Positions 1 through 8,443 of a stretch of DNA of 11,579 nucleotides are shown here, piece after piece. The notes below the pieces were generated by a model that was given only the letters and a program-made list of their open reading frames with translations, did no database searches and was not told the origin of the DNA. Source of the DNA: Clostridia bacterium (GTDB taxonomy: Bacteria; Bacillota; Clostridia; Oscillospirales; CAG-272). The DNA lies in contig JAFTNI010000203.1 in assembly GCA_017451975.1 (NCBI GenBank), positions 1 to 11,579 of the forward strand. The letters run 5' to 3'. The stretch's first letter is position 1; each line of letters starts with the position of its first letter. A program made the translations under genes and the position numbers.

Positions 1-134
1 AGCTTGAAACGCAGAACCCCATTTACCTGCGCAACGCGGCAGAAGGGCTTATTTCCTACCTTGACGAGCTTTTTGGCGCAGACAAAATGCCGCTTTGCAA
101 GGAATACATTCACAGACTCGAAAGAAACGCTTAA
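1..134 (+). CDS. C-terminal 43 residues of an unidentified protein (5' end outside window)
   Basis: An open frame enters from the left edge (first complete codon at base 3) and stops at TAA 132-134. It gives a charged, helix-prone C-terminus containing NPIYLRNAAEGL and ending in HRLERNA. Codon choice (CTT, GCG, GAC, GAA) matches the genes downstream, so I prefer this frame to the overlapping one. I do not recognise the family. The stop lies only 32 bp before the next start with no terminator between, so it is probably co-transcribed with the transglutaminase-like genes. In other bacteria such enzymes often follow MoxR ATPase and DUF58 genes, but this fragment is too short to assign to either. 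Confidence 0.7.
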   Translation, partial: LETQNPIYLRNAAEGLISYLDELFGADKMPLCKEYIHRLERNA

Positions 135-166
135 CATAAGCGAAAATATTTTTGAAGAAGTAAATT

Positions 167-3100
167 ATGAAAAGAACAAAATTATTAAACATAATATCTT
201 CCATGCTTATCGGCGTGATTTTTATGATAGTTATGCTGCTTGTGATGGTTATAAGCGGTGTTATTACCGTAAAGCGCACGCAGCTGCTCTTTTCCACGGA
301 AAGCGCTACCGCCGTTTACGACGGCAAGCCGCTTACAAACCATACGTGGCACTTGGAATCGGGCGAGCTTAAAGCGGGGCACAAGATATCTGTTGTTTTC
401 ACTGGCGAGCAGACCTCTGCCGGCGAAAGCGATAATACCATACAGGTGCAGATATTCGATGCCGCAAACGCCGACGTAACGGGCGACTACAGCATAAGCT
501 ACAGGCTCGGCTCGCTGAAGGTGACGCCGCGCACGCTTTCTGTAAAGAGCGAGGGCGCGACGAAGGCATACGACGGCACGATGCTGACAAACTCAAAATA
601 TGAGGTTAATTCGCTTGTGCCGGGTCATACTGCCCTTGTTGTGGTTACAGGCACGCAAACGCAGGTTGGCTTTTCGCCCAACACCATAGGCTTGGTTACT
701 GTTTTCGACAGGGCAGGGCGCGACGTTACGAATAACTATTACATTACGAAAACGGAAGGCCCCCTTATCGTTACGGGCGAGGGCGGCGGAAATATGCCCG
801 GTGGGGCAGATTTCGGCTCTGGCAATGATTTTATCGGCCCCGGGGTTTTGCAGAATATGATTCTCTACAAGGTTTTTTCCGATAAAACAGGGAGAATATA
901 CCTCAAAAACAAAAGCTTTGGCGATTATACGGGCGGCGGATTTGCCGAAGCCAAAAGATACACAGGGCTTTTAGACGGAAAATATTCCGCGTCTTACCTC
1001 ACGAGTTTTGCGCTTGAGGCAAAGGGCGCTGAAATGGGCAAAGTCACCATAGAGCGCACGGAAATGGGGCCGTATGCACTGCCGTATTATATGTGCGGTA
1101 CGGTATACGACGGCTACACCGTGCAGACAGACGACGTGGAAATATTGGGCGCGGCTACAAAATATTCCTCGGATTACTACCTTGGAAGCACTATGCCCGA
1201 TTCCCACGGCTCATATATGTTCAGAGAATACGAAAGCGAATACAGCAAATTCGTTTATGCGAACTATTTGTCTATAGATGCAGAAACGCTTGCTTATATG
1301 CAGGGAATTATAGCAGACAATGGTTTCATCGCCGCAGACAGCGAAATTATAAATAAGGTTGCCGCATTTATCCAGGCTTCCGCAGAATACGATATGGCTT
1401 ACGACAGGGGGCTTGATGCATCGCCCAATATTGCGGTGTCTTTTCTGCGCGACTATAAAAAGGGTGTTTGCAGGCACTACGCTATGGCGGCAACAATGCT
1501 TTACCGCGCGCTTGGTATACCTGCAAGATATACCGTCGGCGCCGTTGCAGACGCAAAGGCGGGTGAGTGGGTAGAAGTAAACGCGCTCCAATACCATGCC
1601 TGGGTAGAGGTTTACATTGACGGTATAGGCTGGCAGATGGTAGAGGTTACAGGCGGCGCTTCTGCCGGCGGCAGCGGCGGCGCGGGCGGTGGCGGAGCAA
1701 GCCTTGGCGGCGGTGGCTCACAGGTTAACCCTGTAGAATTGGAAAAAATTATTTTATACAGGGTATATTCCAATAAAGGCGGCCTTGTCTACCTCAAAAG
1801 CGAAAGCTTTGGCGAATATAACGGCAAGGGCTTTGATGAAGCAAAGGCATACCCCGTGCTTCTGGGCGGCAAATATTCTGCTGAATACCTCACGCCGCTT
1901 GCGCTTAAGGCAAGCGGAGCCGATATGGGCAACATGATAATCGAAAACGTGGAAAGCAGCGCATATGCTTTGCCGTATTATATTGCGGAAACCACCTCGC
2001 GCGGGTATGACATTCAAACAAGCGATGTTAAATATTCGGGCGACGCGAGCAGATACTACGTGGGTCATTACCTCGATAACGTGCAGCCCACGGCGCATAC
2101 AAACTACGATTACGTGGCATTCGAGGCAGATTACCGCCAATTTGTGCGCGATCAATATACGAAAATAGACGACGAAACCAAAAGCTTTTTGCTCGATTTT
2201 ATAAGCGATAAGGGTATAAGCGCCGACGATACAGACGTTATAAGCAAGGTAGCAGAGCTTATAAAGAGCTCCGCTTCCTATAACCTTAAATATGACACGG
2301 CTATGGACGAAGCGAACAATACCGTTATAGCTTTCCTTCGCGACTACAAAGAGGGTGTTTGCAGGCATTATTCCGCGGCGGCGACCATGCTTTACCGCGC
2401 GCTCGGCATACCCGCGAGATATACCGTTGGTGTTGTAGCGCAAACAGAGCAGAGCAAATGGGCTGAGGTAAATGCGCTTCAGGCTCACGCCTGGGTAGAG
2501 GTTTACATCGACGGCATAGGCTGGCAGATGGTAGAGGTTACGGGCGGTGCGGGCGGCCCCGGTGGCCCCGGTGGCTCCGATAATCCCGGCGGAGAACAAC
2601 CCAAGCCCGATAAAAGAATAGGCATATCGAAGGTAACGAAGCGCTATGACGGCACACCTCTTTACGCAGAAGCGAAAATTACGGGCTTTGAAAAATACGC
2701 GGCAGAGGGCTACACATATACAAATCTTACCGTAAGCGGTTCGCGCACGGAGGTGGGCGTTTCCACAAGTAAGATAGAAACGATTACAATTTATGATAAG
2801 GATAAAAACGACGTTACCTCGGAATTTGAGCTCGGAACGGGCAAAATTCACGTTTACTATTGGGAAATAGACGTAATAAGCAACAGCGCCGAATTTGTAT
2901 ACGGAGATATTGCCGCGCAAAACAACTCCCAAGCCATAACGGTAACGGGTGACGTTATACAGGCAAACCACAAATATTCCGTTAAATACAACGCGAAATA
3001 TACTGCGGGCTCTAACGTAAACTCATTTACCATCTCTATAACGGATGAAGACGGGAAAGATATTTCCGAATATTACAAGATAAATATTGTTTACGGCAAG

Positions 3101-3376
3101 CTGAATATCAAGCACCGCGAAATAACGGTAAGATCTGCAAGCGACAATAAAGTTTACGACGGTACGCCGCTTATAAATACAGGCTATGACATCGAAGGCA
3201 CACTCGCAGATGGCGATACCGTGTATATTTGCACTGTGGAAGGCGAGCTGATAAACGTAGGCCGTGCCGAAAATATCATTTCTGAATTCGTTATACACGA
3301 TGCAAACGGCAACGACGTTACGAAAAACTATAACGTGAAGAAAGAACATGGCCAGCTGAGAATAACAAGAAGATAA
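167..3376 (+). CDS. Membrane-anchored protein with two transglutaminase-like modules and YDG repeats
   Basis: This 1069-residue protein starts with a short basic tail and one hydrophobic segment (about residues 8-34). That predicts an N-terminal anchor or uncleaved signal with the rest outside the cell. Domains in order: two YDG-type repeats (about 38-203; YDG at 51 and 135); transglutaminase-like module 1 (about 229-497; Cys435, His477, then Glu493 where Asp is usual); a Gly-rich linker (497-520); module 2 (about 525-794; Cys732, His774, Glu790); a Gly/Pro linker; three YDG repeats (about 817-1069; YDG at 827 and 997, the middle one degenerate with YGD at 912). The GxCxxYAxAxxxLYRALGIPARY signature is intact in both modules. 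There is no LPXTG sorting signal. The start has GAAGAAG at 154-160 as a weak ribosome-binding site. Transglutaminase-like folds include crosslinkers, proteases and peptide hydrolases; the true substrate cannot be read from sequence. A role in surface protein crosslinking or wall processing is inference. Confidence 0.92.
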   Translation: MKRTKLLNIISSMLIGVIFMIVMLLVMVISGVITVKRTQLLFSTESATAVYDGKPLTNHTWHLESGELKAGHKISVVFTGEQTSAGESDNTIQVQIFDAANADVTGDYSISYRLGSLKVTPRTLSVKSEGATKAYDGTMLTNSKYEVNSLVPGHTALVVVTGTQTQVGFSPNTIGLVTVFDRAGRDVTNNYYITKTEGPLIVTGEGGGNMPGGADFGSGNDFIGPGVLQNMILYKVFSDKTGRIYLKNKSFGDYTGGGFAEAKRYTGLLDGKYSASYLTSFALEAKGAEMGKVTIERTEMGPYALPYYMCGTVYDGYTVQTDDVEILGAATKYSSDYYLGSTMPDSHGSYMFREYESEYSKFVYANYLSIDAETLAYMQGIIADNGFIAADSEIINKVAAFIQASAEYDMAYDRGLDASPNIAVSFLRDYKKGVCRHYAMAATMLYRALGIPARYTVGAVADAKAGEWVEVNALQYHAWVEVYIDGIGWQMVEVTGGASAGGSGGAGGGGASLGGGGSQVNPVELEKIILYRVYSNKGGLVYLKSESFGEYNGKGFDEAKAYPVLLGGKYSAEYLTPLALKASGADMGNMIIENVESSAYALPYYIAETTSRGYDIQTSDVKYSGDASRYYVGHYLDNVQPTAHTNYDYVAFEADYRQFVRDQYTKIDDETKSFLLDFISDKGISADDTDVISKVAELIKSSASYNLKYDTAMDEANNTVIAFLRDYKEGVCRHYSAAATMLYRALGIPARYTVGVVAQTEQSKWAEVNALQAHAWVEVYIDGIGWQMVEVTGGAGGPGGPGGSDNPGGEQPKPDKRIGISKVTKRYDGTPLYAEAKITGFEKYAAEGYTYTNLTVSGSRTEVGVSTSKIETITIYDKDKNDVTSEFELGTGKIHVYYWEIDVISNSAEFVYGDIAAQNNSQAITVTGDVIQANHKYSVKYNAKYTAGSNVNSFTISITDEDGKDISEYYKINIVYGKLNIKHREITVRSASDNKVYDGTPLINTGYDIEGTLADGDTVYICTVEGELINVGRAENIISEFVIHDANGNDVTKNYNVKKEHGQLRITRR
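851..2548 (+). repeat. In-frame tandem duplication of the transglutaminase-like module
   Basis: Two copies (about 851-1657 and 1739-2548) encode homologous modules of about 270 residues within one gene. Cys, His and Glu sites are each offset by exactly 297 residues (891 bp), so the catalytic halves align without net insertion or deletion. The last part is almost identical in DNA: 1599-1656 and 2490-2547 differ at three of 58 positions, all synonymous. The N-terminal halves have diverged much more at protein level. Confidence 0.9.
2552..2578 (+). repeat. Gly/Pro linker built from three imperfect 9-bp units
   Basis: Three consecutive units of the form GGYGGCYCC encode GGPGGPGGS just after the second transglutaminase-like module. 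It is a flexible interdomain linker and could change length by slippage. Confidence 0.7.
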
Positions 3377-3390
3377 AAGGTTAAATAATT

Positions 3391-6300
3391 ATGCTATACG
3401 ATAATTATAGAAAGAAAATATTGCAGCGCGCGGCGTTTCTGCGGCAGCTATTGCGCTTTGTGCCCGTAATTATTGCGGGGCTCGTGGTTATATTTTCCGC
3501 GGTTACGGCGCTGTTGCTGGCGAAGGGTACGCTTACGGGCGTGAGCTTCACGAACCACGCGGAATACGGAAGCGCGCACGAATATAAAGCAAATGCGTTT
3601 CTCAGCAAGGCTTATTTCGAATACAGCCCGCGCGGGCAGGAGCAATGGAGCGCGGAAACGCCGAAAAACCCCGGTGAATACGACGTTCGTGTTGTTTCTG
3701 GCGGAATTTTCGGGAAGAAGTATAAATACATAGACGTTTTAAGCATATATCCGCGGCGCATAGCCGTTACGGCAGAGGGCGGGGAAGTGCCATACGGCAC
3801 AACACCCGTCGCCACAGCCGACCTTGGCGCGGGCGACCGCATTGTATGCGATAAGTTCGTTTATGAAAGCCTTGTTCTGAAAGAAACGAAAGTAAAGGCA
3901 GATTATGCCTCTGTAAAAATCTATAACTCGGAAGGGGAGGATGTTTCGTATGCTTACGAAATAGACACCCCGTATTCCGACGTTACAATAACACCAAGGG
4001 AACTTCTCATATACGTTACAGACGCTTCGCACGAATACGACGGCAAGGAATTTTCCTACAACATATACGAGCTTGCCGAAGGTGCGCTTGCCGAAGGTGA
4101 TACCTTGCAGGCAAGGTTTGAAAAAACACTCACCGACGTGGGAACAGTGAAAAACACGCCCGTTGTGAGCATAGTAAACAAAGACGGCGCAGACGTTACG
4201 CATTTCTACAGTATAAACGAAAGCGCCGTGGGCAACCTTACCGTTACGAAGCGCCCGCTTCACATAATAACGGGTTCTGCGGTTTACGAATATAACGGCG
4301 AATTTCACCAGTGCCTTGAATACAGCGTAAGCAACAATACTAAGCTTTTGCCCGGGCACGAAATAATAGTAAACGGCGCGATTTCCCTGGATAACGCAGG
4401 CACGGTAAATAACTCCATGTCTTTTTCCGTGCAAGACGAAAACGGAAAGGACGTTACCTCAAACTATTCCGTAGTTGTGGAAGAGGGCACGCTCACCGTT
4501 AACAAAAAGCCCGTTACGGTTACCACGGGCTCTTCTACCTGGGTATATGACGGCACAGCTCACTCCAATACGGAATACGTTGCAGAGGGTGTTGTTTTCG
4601 GCAACATTGCGTATAACAGCAGCGACGTTACATATATAGATAACTGCGGCACTGCTGAAAACAGATTGCATCTTTCCATTTTCAGCGGCACTTCGGATAT
4701 TACAAGCAACTACGATATTACTTATAATTACGGCACGCTTGAGGTTACGAAGAGGCCTATAACTATTCAGACAGCTTCTGGCTCGTGGCTCTACGACGGC
4801 GACCAGCATTCCCCCACCACAGATATAAATGACGATTACGTTATTCTGGAGGGCTCGCTTGCAAACGGCCAGACAATCAGCTTTTCGCCGATAAACGAGC
4901 AGGGCTTGCTTATAAAGCTTATAGACGTGGGCGCTGTACCGAACAGAAGCGTGGCTTATATTTACGCTTCTGATACTGTGGACGTTACGGAAAACTACAA
5001 TATTTCCTATGCTTACGGTACGCTTTCTGTTTACCCGCGCCCCATAACGGTAAAGCCCGCTGCGGCGTTTAAAACGTACGACGGCACGCCCCTTTATGCG
5101 ACGGACATAGAATTTGCAAAGGGCTCTATGACGCTTGCGAAGGATACGCATATTCTTGAATATAAAATAAACGGCAGCCGTACAAACGTATATGATACAG
5201 ACGTAAGCTCGCTGAGCGACGTTAAGGTTACATACGGCGGCGAGGATATAACGAATAACTACGATATAACCTGCCTGGAGGGCGAGCTTACCGTAGTACC
5301 GCGTATAATAAGCGTTGCCTCGGGCTCGGCTGAAAAGCTTTACGACGGCACACCGCTTACAAACAGCGAAATTTTCCTGGCGGAATCTTCTTACGATATG
5401 CTTGTTGACGGCCACGAAATCGTGGGCACGCCCTACGGCTCGCAAACGGAGGTGGGCGAAAGCGAAAACATCTTCGATATTGGCGATGTAAGAATTTTGG
5501 GCAGTGGGGAAGATGTTACGGCAAACTACAGCATAAGCTCGGAATCCTACGGCACACTGCGCGTATATTACGCTGCCCGAATACACGTTACCGCGTATAG
5601 CGACCATAAGGTATATGACGGCACGCCGCTTACCTGCGATGAATACAACGTATCAGTCACATATGGCGAGCTCAGGGAAGGTCACACTGTTTCTGCAAGC
5701 GTAAGCGGCTCTCAAACAGAGATCGGACGTTCTGAAAATGTTGTAAGCAGCGTTACTGTAACCGATGCAGACGGCAACGACGTTACGTATATGTACGAAA
5801 TAACCACCGAAAGCGGCACGCTTACGGTTTACGAGCCAATGGATACCGAAACGGTATTTATGAACATTACTTCCGATAAGGGCGGGCTTGTATACCTCAA
5901 AATGAATAGCTATGGCGACTATAACCTTCGTGGCTGGAACAAGGCAGAAAACTATACGGGGCTTATAGGCGGTAAATACAACGCATCTTACTTCACGCCA
6001 ATAGCGCTTAAGAATGCGGGCTATACGCAGTATAACGCATATATCTCCGATGCTCAGATATATATGCTGCCGTATTACTCGGGCGTGGGCGGCTCTTACG
6101 GCGTTCCCTCGAACGACAACAACGTTGCGGGTACATATACAGATACAGATTACACCGTGCCTTATTTCGTGCTTGACAGCTATGAAAACAAGCTTGAACA
6201 CCTTAAAGGCTACCTCGGCGCATATGCCGACGAGGAGCTTGCATACAGAAGCTTCGTTCACAGCAATTACCTCAGAATGGATGGCGAAACGTATGCGTTT

Positions 6301-7572
6301 ATGCAGAGCATAATCGAGAGTGAAGGCTTCGATATAAACAGCAGCACGATTATAACCGACGTTGCAAGCTACATTCAGAATGCGGCAACATACAACCTCT
6401 ACTACGACCAGGCGCTCGATAACGAGAGCAACGTGGCTATTGCCTTCCTGCGCGACTATAAAGAGGGTAAATGCGTTCATTACGCTACGGCGGCAACGCT
6501 TCTTTACCGCGCGCTCGGCATACCCGCAAGATATGTTGAGGGCTTCATGGTATACACAGAGGTAAATAAGGTTACGGAAGTCAAAAACCCCGGCCACGCA
6601 TGGGTAGAAATCTATATAGACGGCGTGGGCTGGATACAGGTTGAGGTAACGGGCGGCGATGATTCCGGCGGCGGCTCCGGCAGCGGCTCGGGCAGCGGCT
6701 CGGGCGGAATCGGCGGCGAAGATGAATCAAACGCGCTCCACATTATGCCCTCCTACCAGCATAAAACGTATGACGGCACACCTCTTTACGCCTCGAACGA
6801 GATAGTTATTAATTCTATGCTCACAAAATTGATTGAAGAGGGATATAGCTACAGAGTAAATGTTTCCGGCTATATAACCGAAGTAGGCACGGGTAAAAGC
6901 ACCGTGGAATCGTTCACTCTTTACGACGAAAACGGAAGGGATGTTACAAGCGAGTTTGAAATAGTATTCCGCGACGGTACGCTTGAAATATTGCCTGATG
7001 AAATCAAAGTTATATCTGTATATCTTTACGAAACGAAAAAGGTATACGACGGCACGCCTGTCACCATTGGCGATTACGATTATGAAATAATCGAAGGCGG
7101 CGACGGTGTAACGCTCGATATTGATTTCATAGCGAAGATTACAGAAGCGGGAAATATTTCGCTTTCCAGGCTGAATTCTGACATTGACTATTATATAGAC
7201 TATAAGGTTTATGAAGACGGTAAAGACGTTACCGCTTTCTACAGAATAGAATTCGGTGTTTTTGACGATATGGACGAAAGTACATATACGCCCATTGAAA
7301 TAACCCCGCGCAAGATTACGCTTACGGCGGCTTCTGCTACCAAGGTATATGATGGTAAAGAGCTTACGAATACAGATGTAGCTATTACCTTCGGCACTCT
7401 GGCAAGCGGCGAAAAGCTGGAGGCTTACGCAGGCGGCAGCATAACCGAGGTTGGCACGACGAATAACTTCGTGGCAGAATGGAAAGTGCTTGACGCCGAC
7501 GGAGCAGATGTTACGGATAACTATGAATTCCTGCTTATAGACGGCGAGCTTACTGTTCTTGGAAACGAATGA
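3391..7572 (+). CDS. Giant membrane-anchored transglutaminase-like protein with about 12 YDG-type repeats
   Basis: This 1393-residue protein has a basic N-terminus and one hydrophobic segment (about 22-44), followed by a long outward-facing region. Two divergent Ig-like repeats (about 45-202) precede a near-regular array to residue 815 with YDG or YNG at 216, 301, 386, 468, 563, 651 and 742. The transglutaminase-like module spans about 816-1090 (Cys1028, His1069, Glu1085 in place of Asp). A Gly/Ser linker (1091-1110) leads to three more YDG repeats (1127, 1219, 1320). Most repeats end with a D-V/I-T-x-x-Y motif. The layout TG-linker-three repeats is the same as the C-terminal part of the preceding gene, so the two are paralogues. 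The gap is 14 bp; an AAAAGG overlapping the upstream stop (3375-3380) serves as a weak ribosome-binding site. The repeats probably form a stalk that holds the enzyme away from the membrane (inference). No sortase signal is visible. Confidence 0.92.
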   Translation: MLYDNYRKKILQRAAFLRQLLRFVPVIIAGLVVIFSAVTALLLAKGTLTGVSFTNHAEYGSAHEYKANAFLSKAYFEYSPRGQEQWSAETPKNPGEYDVRVVSGGIFGKKYKYIDVLSIYPRRIAVTAEGGEVPYGTTPVATADLGAGDRIVCDKFVYESLVLKETKVKADYASVKIYNSEGEDVSYAYEIDTPYSDVTITPRELLIYVTDASHEYDGKEFSYNIYELAEGALAEGDTLQARFEKTLTDVGTVKNTPVVSIVNKDGADVTHFYSINESAVGNLTVTKRPLHIITGSAVYEYNGEFHQCLEYSVSNNTKLLPGHEIIVNGAISLDNAGTVNNSMSFSVQDENGKDVTSNYSVVVEEGTLTVNKKPVTVTTGSSTWVYDGTAHSNTEYVAEGVVFGNIAYNSSDVTYIDNCGTAENRLHLSIFSGTSDITSNYDITYNYGTLEVTKRPITIQTASGSWLYDGDQHSPTTDINDDYVILEGSLANGQTISFSPINEQGLLIKLIDVGAVPNRSVAYIYASDTVDVTENYNISYAYGTLSVYPRPITVKPAAAFKTYDGTPLYATDIEFAKGSMTLAKDTHILEYKINGSRTNVYDTDVSSLSDVKVTYGGEDITNNYDITCLEGELTVVPRIISVASGSAEKLYDGTPLTNSEIFLAESSYDMLVDGHEIVGTPYGSQTEVGESENIFDIGDVRILGSGEDVTANYSISSESYGTLRVYYAARIHVTAYSDHKVYDGTPLTCDEYNVSVTYGELREGHTVSASVSGSQTEIGRSENVVSSVTVTDADGNDVTYMYEITTESGTLTVYEPMDTETVFMNITSDKGGLVYLKMNSYGDYNLRGWNKAENYTGLIGGKYNASYFTPIALKNAGYTQYNAYISDAQIYMLPYYSGVGGSYGVPSNDNNVAGTYTDTDYTVPYFVLDSYENKLEHLKGYLGAYADEELAYRSFVHSNYLRMDGETYAFMQSIIESEGFDINSSTIITDVASYIQNAATYNLYYDQALDNESNVAIAFLRDYKEGKCVHYATAATLLYRALGIPARYVEGFMVYTEVNKVTEVKNPGHAWVEIYIDGVGWIQVEVTGGDDSGGGSGSGSGSGSGGIGGEDESNALHIMPSYQHKTYDGTPLYASNEIVINSMLTKLIEEGYSYRVNVSGYITEVGTGKSTVESFTLYDENGRDVTSEFEIVFRDGTLEILPDEIKVISVYLYETKKVYDGTPVTIGDYDYEIIEGGDGVTLDIDFIAKITEAGNISLSRLNSDIDYYIDYKVYEDGKDVTAFYRIEFGVFDDMDESTYTPIEITPRKITLTAASATKVYDGKELTNTDVAITFGTLASGEKLEAYAGGSITEVGTTNNFVAEWKVLDADGADVTDNYEFLLIDGELTVLGNE
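3997..5835 (+). repeat. Array of seven YDG-type domain repeats coded in tandem
   Basis: Seven consecutive units of about 82-95 codons (residues 203-815 of the second protein) each hold a Tyr-Asp/Asn-Gly motif near the start, a VG/NAG-type turn in the middle and D-V/I-T-x-x-Y near the end, then a short beta strand ending in a basic pair such as TKRP or YPRP. They resemble the YDG/MBG bacterial Ig-like families found in large adhesins. Divergence at DNA level means these are old duplications, not a fresh tandem array. Confidence 0.85.
6679..6702 (+). repeat. Two perfect 12-bp units coding a Gly/Ser linker
   Basis: GGCAGCGGCTCG occurs twice head to tail and encodes GSGSGSGS between the transglutaminase-like module and the C-terminal YDG repeats. 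It is a candidate site for slippage that would keep the reading frame. Confidence 0.75.
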
Positions 7573-7577
7573 AAAAT

Positions 7578-7610
7578 ACGCAAAATGCCCGAATTACGGG
7601 CATTTTGCGT
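7578..7610 (+). terminator. Perfect 14-bp hairpin after the transglutaminase-like operon
   Basis: Arms 7578-7591 and 7597-7610 pair perfectly around a 5-base loop (AATTA), starting 5 bp after the stop codon. On the plus strand the hairpin is followed by TAAAATAAGG, not a run of T, so as an intrinsic terminator it is atypical. On the minus strand it would be followed by TATTTTTC. It probably ends or attenuates the upstream transcript, or protects its 3' end from nucleases. Confidence 0.55.
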
Positions 7611-7627
7611 TAAAATAAGGAAAAATT

Positions 7628-8368
7628 ATGTTTAAAAAAGGGTTTTTAAGCGGTAACGCTTTAAAAATAATTGCCGCTGTGGCAATGCTTTCAGACCATG
7701 TGGGGCTTCTTTTCTTCCCTCATATGGAAATTTTCAGAATAATAGGAAGAATTGCTTTCCCCATATTTGCTTTTATGATAGCGGAAGGGTGCAAATATAC
7801 GCGCAATAAAGCGCGATATTTCTCTATGATATTCGGGCTTGCTTTCATTTGCCAGGTCGTTTATTACGTTTTCGATAAAAGCCTTTATATGTGCGTGCTC
7901 GTTACATTCAGCCTTTCCATACTCGCGCTTTTTGCGCTGGATAATTTTAAGCGGGTGTCTTTTGAAAAGGGCGAGCCGCTTTGGCGGAAGGTGCTGGCGG
8001 CATGGCTTTTTGCCGCGTGTATAATTTTTATATACGTGCTTAACCTTGTTCTTCAGATAGATTACGGATTCTGGGGCTGTATGCTGCCCGTTTTCGCAGG
8101 GCTTTTGCATATGCCGAAGAACTGCGGCTCTGCGCTTCTGAAGAAGATGGATAACAGATATACGGCCATTTTGCTTCTTGCGCTAGGTCTTATACCGCTG
8201 ATGCTTAAAATGGGCTGGGTTCAGCCATATTCGCTCCTTGCGCTTGTGCCGCTTTTGCTCTATTCGGGCGAGAGGGGAAAGCTTAAAATGAAGTATTTCT
8301 TTTATATTTTTTACCCCGTTCACCTTGCCTTACTGGAGGGAATATATATTCTTATAAAATTGCTGTGA
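7628..8368 (+). CDS. TraX-family integral membrane protein
   Basis: This 246-residue polytopic protein matches the TraX family (named for the F-plasmid pilin N-acetylase; chromosomal members in Bacillota are common and of unknown role). The family pattern is clear: ALKIIAAVAMLSDHVG at 11-26, then FRIIGRIAFPIFAFMIAEG at 36-54, and a C-terminal FYPVHL motif (228-233) like that of membrane acyltransferases. About seven or eight hydrophobic segments are visible (roughly 11-30, 36-54, 64-82, 87-105, 122-143, 145-160, 178-196, 223-245). The start is set by AAGGA at 7617-7621, six bases before ATG. It follows the transglutaminase-like operon by 55 bp with a hairpin in the gap, and has no clear promoter of its own, so partial read-through is possible. 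Acetylation of a surface polymer or protein is a family-based guess; a conjugation role is not supported because no other transfer genes are present. Confidence 0.9.
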   Translation: MFKKGFLSGNALKIIAAVAMLSDHVGLLFFPHMEIFRIIGRIAFPIFAFMIAEGCKYTRNKARYFSMIFGLAFICQVVYYVFDKSLYMCVLVTFSLSILALFALDNFKRVSFEKGEPLWRKVLAAWLFAACIIFIYVLNLVLQIDYGFWGCMLPVFAGLLHMPKNCGSALLKKMDNRYTAILLLALGLIPLMLKMGWVQPYSLLALVPLLLYSGERGKLKMKYFFYIFYPVHLALLEGIYILIKLL

Positions 8369-8401
8369 AGCGGGGAGTGGTATACGGCACGCTTGAGTGC
8401 A

Positions 8402-8443
8402 AAAAAGCAACGGTTTTACCGTTGCTTTTTGCGTTTATTTTTT
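8402..8443. terminator. Bidirectional intrinsic terminator between convergent genes
   Basis: A 13-bp perfect stem (8402-8414 with 8418-8430, loop TTT) is followed on the plus strand by GCGTTTATTTTTT and on the minus strand, through its A-rich left arm, by a T run. It lies 33 bp after the TraX-family stop and directly abuts the stop codon of the small minus-strand gene, so it can end both transcripts. Confidence 0.88.

Noticed and set aside
4..372. 122-codon plus-strand frame overlapping the upstream gene tail and the next start
   Set aside because: It overlaps two better-supported frames; its translation is arginine- and cysteine-rich without motifs and it has no ribosome-binding site.
1754..2971. 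405-codon open frame on the minus strand inside the first transglutaminase-like gene
   Set aside because: It is the mirror of biased codons of the sense gene, has no ribosome-binding site or family motif, and the sense frame carries clear catalytic motifs.
4459..5607. 382-codon open frame on the minus strand under the YDG array
   Set aside because: Low-complexity, hydrophobic/basic translation without a start signal; it arises because repeated sense codons leave the antisense frame free of stops.
3997..5835. CRISPR-like or satellite array
   Set aside because: The periodicity is that of diverged protein domains in one frame; there are no short identical repeats with unique spacers.
5653..6597. 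314-codon minus-strand open frame opposite the third transglutaminase-like module
   Set aside because: Same cause as the other antisense frames; no domain or start signal.
7500..7572. Sortase anchoring of the giant surface proteins
   Set aside because: Neither C-terminus has an LPXTG-like motif, a hydrophobic segment and a basic tail; anchoring is better explained by the N-terminal membrane segments.
7628..8368. Evidence of a conjugative element from the TraX homologue
   Set aside because: No relaxase, type IV secretion gene, pilin or origin of transfer is present; chromosomal TraX-family proteins are common in Bacillota.
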